Below are positions 10,025 through 19,664 of a stretch of DNA of 64,000 bases, one piece after another. The position numbers were made by a program, and so were the translations under genes. Under the pieces are notes generated by a model. The model did no database searches. It worked only from the letters and a program-made list of their open reading frames with translations, and was not told the origin of the DNA. Source of the DNA: Byssothecium circinans (taxonomy: Eukaryota; Ascomycota; Dothideomycetes; Pleosporales; Massarinaceae). The stretch covers positions 1,269,375 to 1,333,374 of the forward strand of contig ML976978.1 in assembly GCA_010015675.1 (NCBI GenBank), given 5' to 3'. The first letter of the stretch is position 1; each line of letters starts with the position of its first letter.

Positions 10025-11011
10025 TCACCAGACGTACGGTTTATTCTCATAAGTCCAAAAGGTCCCACTATGTTGGATGCCCTTGCTCTGAATAACATCA
10101 ATCATCTTTGACACCGATTCTTCCGGCGTGATAATCCCATGCACTTGCCACGCCACATTGATATCCGCCATGTCCGTCTCCACTTCGCCCGGGTGCATGC
10201 ACAGAATAATCGTGTCGTCGTCTTTCCTCTTGAGCTCGGCGGCCATGTGACGCACCGCCATGTTCAGGGCTGCCTTTGAGGCAGCGTAGGCGGCGAATCC
10301 GTCTTCCATTTCACGGAAGTTGCCTTGGGAGGCCGAGTCGCTGGACATGAAGACTATAGTGCCTATGGGGATGTTGGTTTGGAGGAGCTTCTGGGCTAGG
10401 ATTATGGGACCTATGGTGTTGGTGTGGAGGTGGAAGGCGAATTCATCGAATGACCTGTGGTCTAGGTGAGCTGAAGATACAGAGGTACATGCAAGGGGAG
10501 AGATAAGCGGGACATACATCTCGGTTGCTCTCTATTAAGGTTAGCCTTATTAGCCAGACCCTTCGCTGACATGGGGTGAGTAGGGAATATGGCTTACATT
10601 TGGGTATCTTAACACTCCCGCATTAATTACCACATAGTCGATCTTGAAATTCGGTATCGCCGCGATCTGGGCGACGAATTTCTACCCGTAACCCAGCAAA
10701 AGTCAGCTTCGGCCTTCATATCAAATATCCATGACGATGACGTCCACAGGAACATTTCTCTCACATACCATGATGCTCTCCTCACTCAGGATATCACAGA
10801 TGTACATTTGGCACCTCCCATGGTCACTCCCGGCCTGGCCCCATAGCTGGGAAGCGTGGGAAGCCCAGGGTTCGCGGACGGTGGCTACAATGCGCTCGCC
10901 GCGCAGCAGCAGTTGGCGCACGAATTCGAGTCCGATGCCTCTGCTTGCTCCTAGAATCAGCCAGGTGGTGAAGTCTTGGTCGGCGTATAATATGTCAGGG
11001 ATCTGGTTCAT
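10025..11011 (-). CDS. Short-chain dehydrogenase/reductase (SDR)
   Basis: NAD(P)-dependent oxidoreductase of the classical SDR fold; substrate unknown. Four exons: 10769-11011, 10598-10681, 10518-10531 (only 14 nt) and 10025-10454, giving 256 aa. The cofactor motif is GASRGIGLEFV, followed by the VINAGVL (NAG) motif in exon 2. The catalytic Ser is in MSSDSAS and the active-site pair is YAASK. The 14-nt exon joins RATE to MSFDEFAFHLHTN; the 63-bp intron after it has no stop and keeps frame, so a naive start at the Met inside it (10519) is wrong. The gene is divergent from cytochrome c. The C terminus (ENKPYVW) is not a peroxisomal signal. Confidence 0.88.
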
Positions 11012-11740
11012 GTTCGCATCGGTCCGCCAATGCGAGGGACGGGTGCTGTGGCGCGTGTGCGTGGACGTCAGAGGCTGCTGGCGGATGAGTGGATTACTGT
11101 GGATAGACCGAGGCTGCTGTCGACTACTGGCCCAAAGAGGCTGGATGAAGATGAAGTGAAGTGTTCAGCAGCGATCAGCCGGGTGGTTTGCAAAGGGCCA
11201 AAAGTCGGGAAACAGGAAGGTGGCTGGGAATAAGATGTATATTGATAACGGGGCGCTGTAGCAACACTAGATATGGAAGCGATGGTGTACTACTGTGTAC
11301 ATGGCGTCGACAACTGTAGCTAAATAAGACGAGGGGCATCTTGCCTGTCATGGCATCGCCAAATGAGGGGTCGCAACACCACAGCATACCAGTACCAGTA
11401 GACTCGACATGTTTGTAAAGGAACCTGATTTTGCTGTCGATGAATGATGCAAGCGGCTCTTCTAGAGCAAACCAGAGGTGCAGATTGTCGGTGGAGTCAA
11501 TGACCCGATCTTTCCCGACCGCTTTGTAAATTCGACGCTCCTATTGGCTCGGCCCAGACGTGGCGTCTGTGGCTCGTGCGCCACGTGACTCGGTGATGAT
11601 GGCTATCTCTAAAGTTTTCGTTCTCCTTCCCGACATTTTTCTTCTTCTACATCTCACTCTCGACTGTCCACCACACAGCCCTACCGCTTCAATACCACAT
11701 CTTATCTTCCCGCTACTTCAGCTACTTCTCTCTATCCACA
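11012..11740. promoter_or_regulatory. Divergent promoter, SDR / cytochrome c
   Basis: No gene seen. An inverted CCAAT box (ATTGG, 11543-11547) and an E-box-like CACGTG (11582-11587) lie 150-200 bp before the cytochrome c ATG, followed by a pyrimidine-rich leader. CCAAT boxes bound by the HAP complex are a known feature of fungal cytochrome c promoters; binding here is inference. Confidence 0.5.
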
Positions 11741-12465
11741 ATGGGTTTTGAACCGGGTACGTCTCCTAACAGCCACCGCCGTCACTCAGCTTCTATCGCC
11801 GTATTGCCACGCTTCATCTTCGTCCATTGAGCTCGCGCACGTCCAAGGACAATTTGGAAGGATGCAGAGGAGGTGTGCGAAGAAGGCTGGCAATCTCCCA
11901 TTGCTCCCAGAGTTCGTCGCCGCAAGGTGGCAGCTTTGCGATCGGGGTCGGGAGTGATAGGGCGGCGGCATTCCCGGCTGTTTGCAGCGCTATTCATCAT
12001 AGCAATCGCTAACGCGTCTTCACAGGCGATGCTAAGAAGGGTGCCAACCTTTTCAAGGTACGGCTTCCGAGCGTGGGACCTTACTGGTCCCGACGAACCT
12101 CTTGATCGCACTCCGTTCCTTTCTGACACATTGCAGACACGATGCGCACAGTGCCATACCCTGAAGGAGGGTGAGGGCAACAAGATCGGCCCTATGCTAC
12201 ACGGCCTCTGGGGCCGCAAGACTGGTCAGGTTGAGGGCTACTCATACACCGACGCCAACAAATCGAAGGGCATTACATGGGATGACAACACTCTAGTAAG
12301 GCTCGCTGATGGATATAATGGGCTATGCAAGCTAACAGGCCGCAGTTTGAGTACCTCGAGAACCCCAAGAAATACATTCCCGGCACCAAGATGGCTTTTG
12401 GTGGACTCAAGAAGCCTAAGGACCGCAACGACCTGATCACCTTCCTCAAGGAGGAGACGAAATAA
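11741..12465 (+). CDS. cycA: Cytochrome c
   Basis: Soluble electron carrier of the mitochondrial intermembrane space, between complexes III and IV. Four exons: 11741-11756, 12026-12057, 12137-12295 and 12346-12465, for 108 aa, the standard fungal length. The first intron is unusually long for this window (269 bp); the others are 79 and 50 bp. The haem motif CAQCH follows [10 protein letters not shown], and the axial Met is in [13 protein letters not shown]. The product ends ITFLKEETK. An oddity is [13 protein letters not shown], where cytochromes c usually have GPNLHGLFGRKTG, so an Asn and a Phe near the haem have become Met and Trp. Symbol by homology. Confidence 0.95.
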
Positions 12466-13824
12466 ACGTTCCATGGCCACCTGGACGTTTCTCGCTTCAC
12501 CTGCTCCCTTCCGGCATGACGCTATTTTAATCTCTCTTCCTCCGACATCCCCCAAAAGCTTCCTCCTCGATTTTGTAACATCAGGCACGCATGATAGACG
12601 TACGAATAGGGCGGTGGTATGCGCTTCTGGCGCGTGTTTCTTCCTGTGTAATATAAATTCGGTGTACTTCAAGAGCGTCTTTCGATTCTTCGTGCGGCGT
12701 AGGGCTGGTATAGGTCCTAGGGGCACCTCGAAATACAATTCTCCTCTTCATGAAGCTTGACGGACTGTTGTATCTTTTCCATTTCCGTGCTCGCTGCTCG
12801 CAAAAGGCATCGTCAATTGTTTGTTGTCGGCAGCCAGGGATGTTCGGTACGTCATGTTGATCACATCGACTGCCAACTTTGCACTCTTGTAATCGCAACG
12901 TCCGCTTTGCACAGTGACTGCGATATGATGTGTGCTAACTCTTTGAATTCAAATCATACATGTGACCAAACGGGTACCTAGGTATTTGGCGTCCTCCTGG
13001 TAAGGAAGAGGAAGACTCCTTTTGTGTGGAGGGCGCCTTTCGCTATATTGTTTGACACTTCTTCACCGCGGAGGAGCCCCCAGCCTATCAGAGAGCTGGA
13101 AAAATTGGTCACCGTCTGTCTCACGCGATGGCCTCGGCAGAGAGGAACGCTTCCGTTGCTCCCCGAGGACAACAGGTTATTTAGGGAATTCGTATATATG
13201 CATTGTGCAGGACAGTGTGGCTAGAGCTTCATCGTTCGAAGACAGCTTCGTGAAGGTGTCTGTCCAGGTGGGATGTTGACATACGAGACGCATGTGATGC
13301 ATGTGATATGTAATGCAACTAGAGTGACTGACACAGTTCGTCGCGTCAGCTGCGCGATATTACGAGAAGAACCAGTGCGCGTTGTGGTGGCTTTTTCCTT
13401 TTTCCTTTTTCCTTTTCCTGCGCTCCCACGTGAAAGGCTTAGGATGGGAGGCTGAGAAAGTGTGGGGGAAGACGCCGGCTATGATCGATTTATCCATCCT
13501 GCAACCCCAGCGCCGTGAAGCACCGTCCTCCGTCCAATTGCTTGTCCTACGCAACAGTCACACATCCGAGTCACGCTTCTCACTTCTTCATATCCCATCT
13601 TTACTGTGTCTTTTCTCCCATCCCAAGCAGCTCTCGCGCGCGGATCCGCTGCCTCGGCCTACCTGACATCCCTTTGACTTAACGCGGGGCTAGCATTTCC
13701 GTCCAAAAGCTCTCCCAACATCACCGTTGACCGCCCTTCGACGCCGATTCGCATAGCGGAACCGCAACGACGCTTTGGCGAGCTAGCTGTGTAGGAGGCC
13801 GGGTGGCCCAGAGCAATTGCCATC
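12466..13824. other. Intergenic region upstream of PDK
   Basis: No supportable gene. A pyrimidine tract of TTTTCC repeats lies around 13388-13418. A 66-codon open frame ending near 13224 looks mildly protein-like but lacks an ATG. Confidence 0.4.
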
Positions 13825-15365
13825 ATGTCGTGGAAGCGGTCCGAAAAGCTGATGGACACCATCAAGGTGCGTCATTCCGCCGTGCGCCGTTCTCGGGGGT
13901 GCTAACAGTCGAGCAGCACTACAGCAATTTCCCCGCGACTGGTATGTATTTCGACCTCCTTGTATGAGAGAATTGCATTGATAAATGGACAGGTGTTTCT
14001 CTCCGGCAAATGGTACAGTTTGGCGAAAAGCCATCGACCGGAACCCTCTTCCGCGCATCACAGTTCCTCTCTGAAGAGCTCCCCATACGGCTCGCCCACC
14101 GCGTCCAAGAGCTCAGCGAGCTCCCCGATGGTCTCAATGAGATGCCCTCGATATGTAGAGTGCGGGATTGGTACGCGCAGTCATTTGAAGTAGGTGTTGT
14201 GGTGCTCCCATCCGAGGACCCACTGACTCATGCGACATCAGGAACTCGTCCAACTCCCCCGCCCAAATGTCCCAGCCGACGTCAAAGACCGCTTATTACG
14301 GCCCGCGAAACACAGTAGCAAAGATGCGAGTCTGACCAGTCGCGTGACGCAGAACCCCAGTATTACCAAGGGACAGTATAGGTCCGCCCCAGGAAACAAT
14401 GGCAATGGCAGCGGGCATGGAAGAGAGATCAAAGGGTCAACGTCGAGTCGGAGGTATTACGCCGCGGCAGATGATGGAATGGAGTGGCCGCCAGAGCTGG
14501 GTGCATACAACACAAAGTTCGCAGAGTCGCTGGAGAAGATTAAGAGGAGGCACGACAGCGTGGTGACGACGGTAGCGCAGGGCATTCTGGAGTGGAAGAG
14601 GAGGAAACAACGCATGCAGATCGATCATAATATCCAGGCCTTCCTCGACCGCTTCTACATGTCGCGTATCGGCATCCGGATGCTCATCGGACAGCACATT
14701 GCGCTGACGGACCAACGGCAACGCTCCGATCCAAACTACGTCGGTATCATTTGTACAAAGACCAACGTCCACGAATTAGCTCAAGAAGCCATCGAGAACG
14801 CTCGATTCGTCTGCGAGGACCATTACGGTCTTTTCGAAGCGCCAAAAGTCCAGCTCGTCTGCAACCCCGACATCTCGTTCATGTACGTCCCGGGCCATCT
14901 ATCGCACATGCTTTTCGAAACACTCAAGAACTCGCTGCGCGCTGTTGTGGAAACGAGAGGGCAGGATAAAGAAGACTTCCCGGTCACTAAAGTCATCGTT
15001 GCCGAAGGGAAGGAGGATATCACAATCAAGATCAGTGACGAGGGAGGCGGCATTCCGCGGTCGTCTATACCGCTCGTCTGGACGTACATGTATACGACTG
15101 TGGACCAGACGCCTAGTCTCGATCCCGATTTCAACAAGAGCGATTTTAAGGCCCCCATGGCTGGCTTCGGATACGGACTCCCCATCTCCAGACTCTACGC
15201 GCGGTATTTTGGCGGCGACTTGAAGCTGATTAGCATGGAAGGGTAAGCCCCCATTCAACTTGTCCCTTCGCAAATCTCATAAACTGACGGTTTTAATGTA
15301 GCTACGGCACCGACGTCTACCTCCACCTCAACCGGCTCTCCTCATCGTCGGAACCTCTGCAATAG
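13825..15365 (+). CDS. pkp1: Mitochondrial pyruvate dehydrogenase kinase (PDK/BCKDK family)
   Basis: GHKL-type kinase that phosphorylates and inactivates the E1 alpha subunit of the mitochondrial pyruvate dehydrogenase complex. Five exons: 13825-13866, 13917-13941, 13993-14189, 14242-15242 and 15302-15365, giving 442 aa. The N-terminal helical domain contains HYSNFPATGVSLRQMVQFG and later DRFYMSRIGIRMLIGQHIAL. The ATPase domain has the N-box (ETLKNSLRA), the G1 box (DEGGGIP) and the G2 box (GFGYGLPISRLYARYFGG), so it should be catalytically competent. An insert of ~60 residues rich in Gly, Ser and Asn separates the helices, as in other fungal members. The protein ends LNRLSSSSEPLQ at a TAG in a leaky context, followed by 79 in-frame codons (next entry). 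PDK rather than branched-chain kinase is likely but not certain. Confidence 0.93.
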
Positions 15366-15605
15366 CAATTACCAGTCATGAGGGACGGATGGGCGTCGAG
15401 CGAGCTCATCCGCTCATCCCAAGGAATGGCGCGTGGTACACAAGGCTCGATGATGGCGAGTAGGGCGATGCGGCTCAAGTTGAGCGGGCAGCTGAGTATG
15501 GAGGTTAGCGAGCGGAGGCAGGTGGGCGATGCCGAGGAAATGTTTGCTGAGAAGGGGGTTGGGGCGCCGTGGTGGCGGAATGTGGGTATGGAGGAGGATA
15601 TGTAG
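15366..15605 (+). other. Candidate stop-codon readthrough extension of PDK
   Basis: The PDK stop (15363-15365) lies in CAA TAG CAA TTA, identical to the tobamovirus leaky amber context and matching the UAG-CARYYA readthrough consensus. In the same frame, 79 sense codons follow (QLPVMRDGWASSELIRSSQ..) up to TAG at 15603-15605. Codons are mostly GC-ending, like the gene itself. The extension is polar, Met- and Ser-rich, with GAPWWRNVGMEEDM at its end; it carries no peroxisomal PTS1 and no domain I recognise. It could instead be plain 3' UTR that stays open by chance. Confidence 0.5.
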
Positions 15606-16188
15606 ATGTCATGTTGTTGGTGTTGGCGGTGTTGGCGTTTCTGTTTGAGGGGGGTATAGAGGAAGGGTGTCTTGTATTGTGCTGCGGTGGTTGGTTGTTG
15701 TTGGCGGTCCTAGTAGCCGGTGGTAAGAGTGTTTTCTAGTACGTATTGCCCACATCTTGCACGTCAGGGTCTCGCATTTTCCAAAAGAAAGGAAGGGGTC
15801 GGATCAAGCATATTGAAATGGAGTGGATGGCTAGGTGGGTGGGCAAAACTGTTCTCGCATTTATTTTTCTGTTGGGTGGGTAAGTAACTTTGTACATAAG
15901 GATATGGAAACAAAATCTTCATTGAATCCAATCAACTGCCAAACCGTGGTGCTGGTGGTTGAGGAGAGCAAAGAAGTCACTCGGCGGACAGGCGTATAGT
16001 TCAATAATCCGAGCCCAGTTCGGGTTATACTGCTCAATAATAGTACAAATAAAGGAGTACCCAAAGACTCACAAAATGCAGGGGTATCTCATGCTCGTCC
16101 TTCTCATCTGCATCCACATCCATACTCCAGCCCAACGTTCCCAATCCAAATCCCCCCTTAGCTGAACGCCTTGCCAAACCTCCCCCTC
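15606..16188. other. Convergent 3' region
   Basis: 3' flanks of PDK and of the next gene on the minus strand. Nothing else seen. Confidence 0.4.
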
Positions 16189-16861
16189 TCACGTCCCAAC
16201 CCCAACACCAACACCCGAAGGTCTCTTCTTCCTCCGCTCCCTCTCCCCCTCTTCATCCCGTTCCCTCTCTTTCCCTTTCCCACCCCTCGCCGGACTCCCA
16301 CCCGCACTCGTCCCACCCATAACACTATCCCCGTCCCTCCTCACCCTCAAGCTCTCAGGGACCTCCCACTCCTCCCTCCACATCACGCGCCCAGCCCCGC
16401 TATCCTCGAGCCCCAGGACAATGTTCTGGAAATATGTGCGTGTTTGCGATAGACTCTATCCCGCAGACAAAATAATCAATTAGCTCGTTTGTCTTGCCTT
16501 CATAAAGAGACATGGGAACGGGGGGGGGAATTGGGGGTAAGGAGACACATGTGATGTGACAACGTACCTCATTCCTCGCCCCGCTCCACCAAACCAACAA
16601 CTCCAAATCCTCTACTATACGCACCGCATCCTCCCTCTTCTTCTGGCGCTCATAGCTCTCGCCGCCTCCGTCGAGGGGTTTGGCGCGCGCTTGCGCGGAG
16701 CGCTGGGATGCTGTGAGGGTGGTTGTGGGGAGGGGGGGTGGCGGTCGCGTTGAGGGGCTAGGCCGAGAGGAGGGTTGTTGCTGGTGGGGAGAGGCGTTGA
16801 GGACGGTGTTGAAGTAGGCTTGGTTTTGATTTTGATTTTGGGGTGATGGTGGTGGTGGCAT
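16189..16861 (-). CDS. Hypothetical protein, conserved-looking central helix
   Basis: Not recognised. Two exons (16568-16861 and 16189-16455) flank a 112-bp intron (GTACGT..GATAG) and encode 186 aa. The N terminus is Pro/Gln/Ser-rich and disordered (starts MPPPPSPQNQNQNQAYFNTV). The middle, across the splice, is the only block that looks folded: SYERQKKREDAVRIVEDLEL, LVWWSGARNE, then SLSQTRTYFQNIVLGLED and VMWREEWEVPESLRV. The C terminus is Gly/Lys/Arg/Glu-rich low complexity. I chose the ATG at 16861 because the codons before it have the composition of a leader. No targeting signal. Role unknown. Confidence 0.65.
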
Positions 16862-17463
16862 TTTTTGGATTGGATGGATGGAGGGGTTTGGGTGGTGGGG
16901 ATAGGGTTTCTTGTTTTGTAGATGGGGGAAACAAACTACCGACGGCGGATTGAAATTGACGTACTGTAGAAAGACCGTCATGCGTGATGTGCGGATGCGG
17001 ATAGGTACAGGTGCGGGATGCGGAAGGATGAGCTCGGCTTAGTGGTCCGCGGGAGTGCAATGAATGTGGAAGGTGAGAAGGTGACGTGGGGGATGTGCGG
17101 GGTTTCACATGCAGTAGCGTTTGGGCGTGAGAAGATGAGTGCTCGTTTCCCCATCTACACTCTATCACTATCATCATCTTATTTCATCTAATCAATGGCA
17201 CCATCATTAAGTATTACGACGAAAAGGCGTTTTTGAAGTGTTTTTGTTCCTTTCTGGTCAATGATGAAATCGCGAAACAGTCCAGAAGCCAACGACTCCG
17301 TCGAGAAAGCAAGAACATTAGCCAACAGCTATACATAGCGAAGAAGAAGAACCATCCATAAAATACCCCTAACGAAACGCCAACGCCGACCCAAGCCCAA
17401 TCCACCCCATACCCATTCCATACCGAATCTAGAAACCCTCCTACACTCTCACCAACTCCCACA
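16862..17463. other. Intergenic region
   Basis: Upstream region of the preceding gene and downstream region of the next one, both on the minus strand. No gene seen. Confidence 0.4.
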
Positions 17464-17874
17464 CTAACTCCGCTCCACCGGCAATCTCTCGCTCCGACTA
17501 GCCAAATCAGCAAGGACATCCAACCTCGACGTATCCTCCGTCTCCCTCCTCTCCGCCCGCTCCCTAATCTCCCGCTCCCTCTCCCTCTCCCTCCCCGCCT
17601 CCATAATTCTCCGAATTCTCTCCACCAACCAAGCATTATACCTATTCCTCTCCTGCTGTTTCTGCTTTCTCTTCGTCTGCGCTCGAGTATTCCGCGCAGG
17701 CACCGCGTCGTCGATTCCCGCGGTCGGGGCGCGGGATTGGCGGCGGAGCGGGGTTAGGGGGAAGGGGGAGTTCTGCGTGGCGGAGGTTATGGGTGTGGCG
17801 ATTGTGTTTGGTAGGGAATGGGAAAGTGTATTGGTGGTGTTGGTGGTAGTTGGGGATGGGGAAGGATAAGCCAT
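17464..17874 (-). CDS. Hypothetical small basic coiled-coil protein
   Basis: Not recognised. One exon, 136 aa, starting MAYPSPSPTTTNTTN. The first half is Ser/Thr/Pro/Asn-rich and disordered. The second half is a long charged helix: TRAQTKRKQKQQERNRYNAW, then LVERIRRIMEAGREREREREIRERAE-like Arg/Glu repeats, ending SRLDVLADLASRSERL. It is reminiscent of a basic-leucine zipper in charge pattern, but lacks a clear bZIP basic motif and heptad leucines, so I do not call one. A TATA box (TATAAATAAG, 18155-18164, minus strand) lies ~280 bp upstream. Confidence 0.55.
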   Translation of the reverse strand: MAYPSPSPTTTNTTNTLSHSLPNTIATPITSATQNSPFPLTPLRRQSRAPTAGIDDAVPARNTRAQTKRKQKQQERNRYNAWLVERIRRIMEAGREREREREIRERAERRETEDTSRLDVLADLASRSERLPVERS

Positions 17875-18154
17875 CTTTTCGGTGATTTGGTGTTTGGTTG
17901 GACGGTGTCCTTTTTTGACTTGGAGGTGAGGTTTCAAAGTGGAAGACGAAGCTGACTTTTCCGTTTCCTTGGTTAGACGTGCCGAAGTGTGCGGTAAAGT
18001 GCGGTTGAAGGTTCTTCCTTTGACGGTGCAGTTTTCCGGCCGGAGCACGTTTGGCTTTGGGAGCGAAAGGTATTGCGAGACTGTCACGGTTCAAGAGTAT
18101 GCTGAATTCGACAGAGAAGGAAAAAAGAAAAGACGAAATCACACTGAGAGCGGG

Positions 18155-18164
18155 CTTATTTATA
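18155..18164 (-). promoter_or_regulatory. TATA box
   Basis: TATAAATAAG on the minus strand, upstream of the coiled-coil gene. Position is plausible; function is inferred. Confidence 0.45.
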
Positions 18165-18239
18165 CTACCCCTCCTCGGTGGGAAAAATGGCGTACCAGAC
18201 TTGGAAGAGGAGAAAAGCATTGAACGACGTCCCTTCCCG

Positions 18240-19620
18240 TTCAAGCCCCCGGTTTTACGGTACAGATTATCAAGAACACAAGCCACGCGCGCACGTCGGG
18301 TCTTGCATTGGTCACCATCAACATCACTTTGGCGGGTTAGTCGTTCAGGGTGGAACTGGTCTCGAATTTCAAACTCGGTTCTATGGTACAGATGTTCAAG
18401 AGTACATGCATAGAGCGAGTCCAGCCACGGAGACTCACATTCGATCGCGAACCCCACCCCTCCAGTCCAGCGGATTACCAAGTCCATACTGAAACCGTCC
18501 TCAACGAATTATGGGTGCTCGCCCTAGATTTTCAAGGCTGGTTCCACGGTACGGATGTTGAACAAGACGTCAAGCGAGCCCAGCGCAGACCCCGACATTT
18601 GATCACGAACCCCACTCCACCTCTCCAGTTCAGTAGATTACCAAGTTCATTCGGAAGACCCCTCCTCGAACTCTACTCGCCCGGGCTGTTCAAGGCGTTC
18701 TACGGTGCAAATATTGAACAACCCGTCAAGCGAGCCCATCGCGGACCCTGACATTTGTCACAGACATCACTTCAGCGAATCAACTACCCGGAGATATAAA
18801 AAAAGTCATTCAACGACCCGTATATGCCCTCGTCCTAGAATTTCAACGTTGGGTCTACGGTACGCATACGCGACAACACCTAGGTCGAGGCCAGTCGCGG
18901 ACCCTAACATTTGATCACGGTGCCCAACCCAACCCACCCCTCTCTAGTCTAGCGCATTATCAACGTCCACCCAGAAACGCCGCTCGAACGAACCTATCCC
19001 CGTCCTGACTGTGAGCACGGCGGCACGCTGCTTTGGTACGGGGGCTCAATCGATATAGGGACCTACCTTGGTATCTCTATCTTAAATCCCAAGCACAGTT
19101 CTTTGGTGCGAGAGGCTCAATCAATATTGCATAAGGAGCCCGCCGCGACCGGCGAGCTACGTCCAGTCTCGCGTTCCAGGTTAGTCACGATCAACACCAC
19201 TCCAGCGCATTACCAAAGTCCAGGCAGAAACATTCCCCAACGAATCAGACAGTACTCGCCCTCGCTCTCGCCCTTAGATTTCGAGCACGGAGGCTCAATC
19301 AACATAGGGGGCGAGCGCGAGTGTACCGTTGACGGTTGAGAGTCGCATTTGTCACGAGCAATAGCCCTTCAGCGGATTACTAACGCGAGATAAGAAACGT
19401 CCTCACCTATAGCGAACCATACCTACTCGTGCTGGAAAACTTCGTGTGAAGACCATTGGTACGAATGCTTAATAACGAGCGGAAGTGAACCCAAGGGACC
19501 CGGGAACCCCCAGCATTGGGTCCCTTCGGTACGCATATACATGCTCAACAACCCAGAGCGAGCGGAATTCTGTAGTTTCAAACTCATCGAGCATCGGTTC
19601 GGCAAGCACTCTCCACAACT
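18240..19620. repeat. Degenerate ~155-bp tandem repeat array
   Basis: At least five diverged units. A recognisable core, TTCTACGGTACRGATGTTCA or close variants, recurs near 18246, 18374, 18535, 18693 and 18847, i.e. every ~128-161 bp. Weaker copies centre on TTTGGTACG/TTTGGTGCG near 19029 and 19099, and on 19450 and 19524. Within a unit the core is followed by CAAGCGAGCC, then a GACATTTGATCACG-like box, an ACCCC-rich box, ATTACCAA and a CTCGCCCTAGAATTTCAA-like end. Units drift in length and lose frame relative to each other, so it is not a repeat-protein gene. The array directly abuts the transposon at 19665. Confidence 0.7.
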
Positions 19621-19664
19621 CAACTCAAAACCGTCCTTGACAATTTACAAGTGTGAAAGCGGTA

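Noticed and set aside
10455..10519. SDR starting at the Met at 10519
   Set aside because: That Met lies at the edge of an intron; the cofactor-binding half is encoded upstream in three exons.
15366..15605. Peroxisomal targeting of the PDK readthrough tail, as for other fungal readthrough enzymes
   Set aside because: The tail ends EEDM, not a PTS1-like tripeptide.
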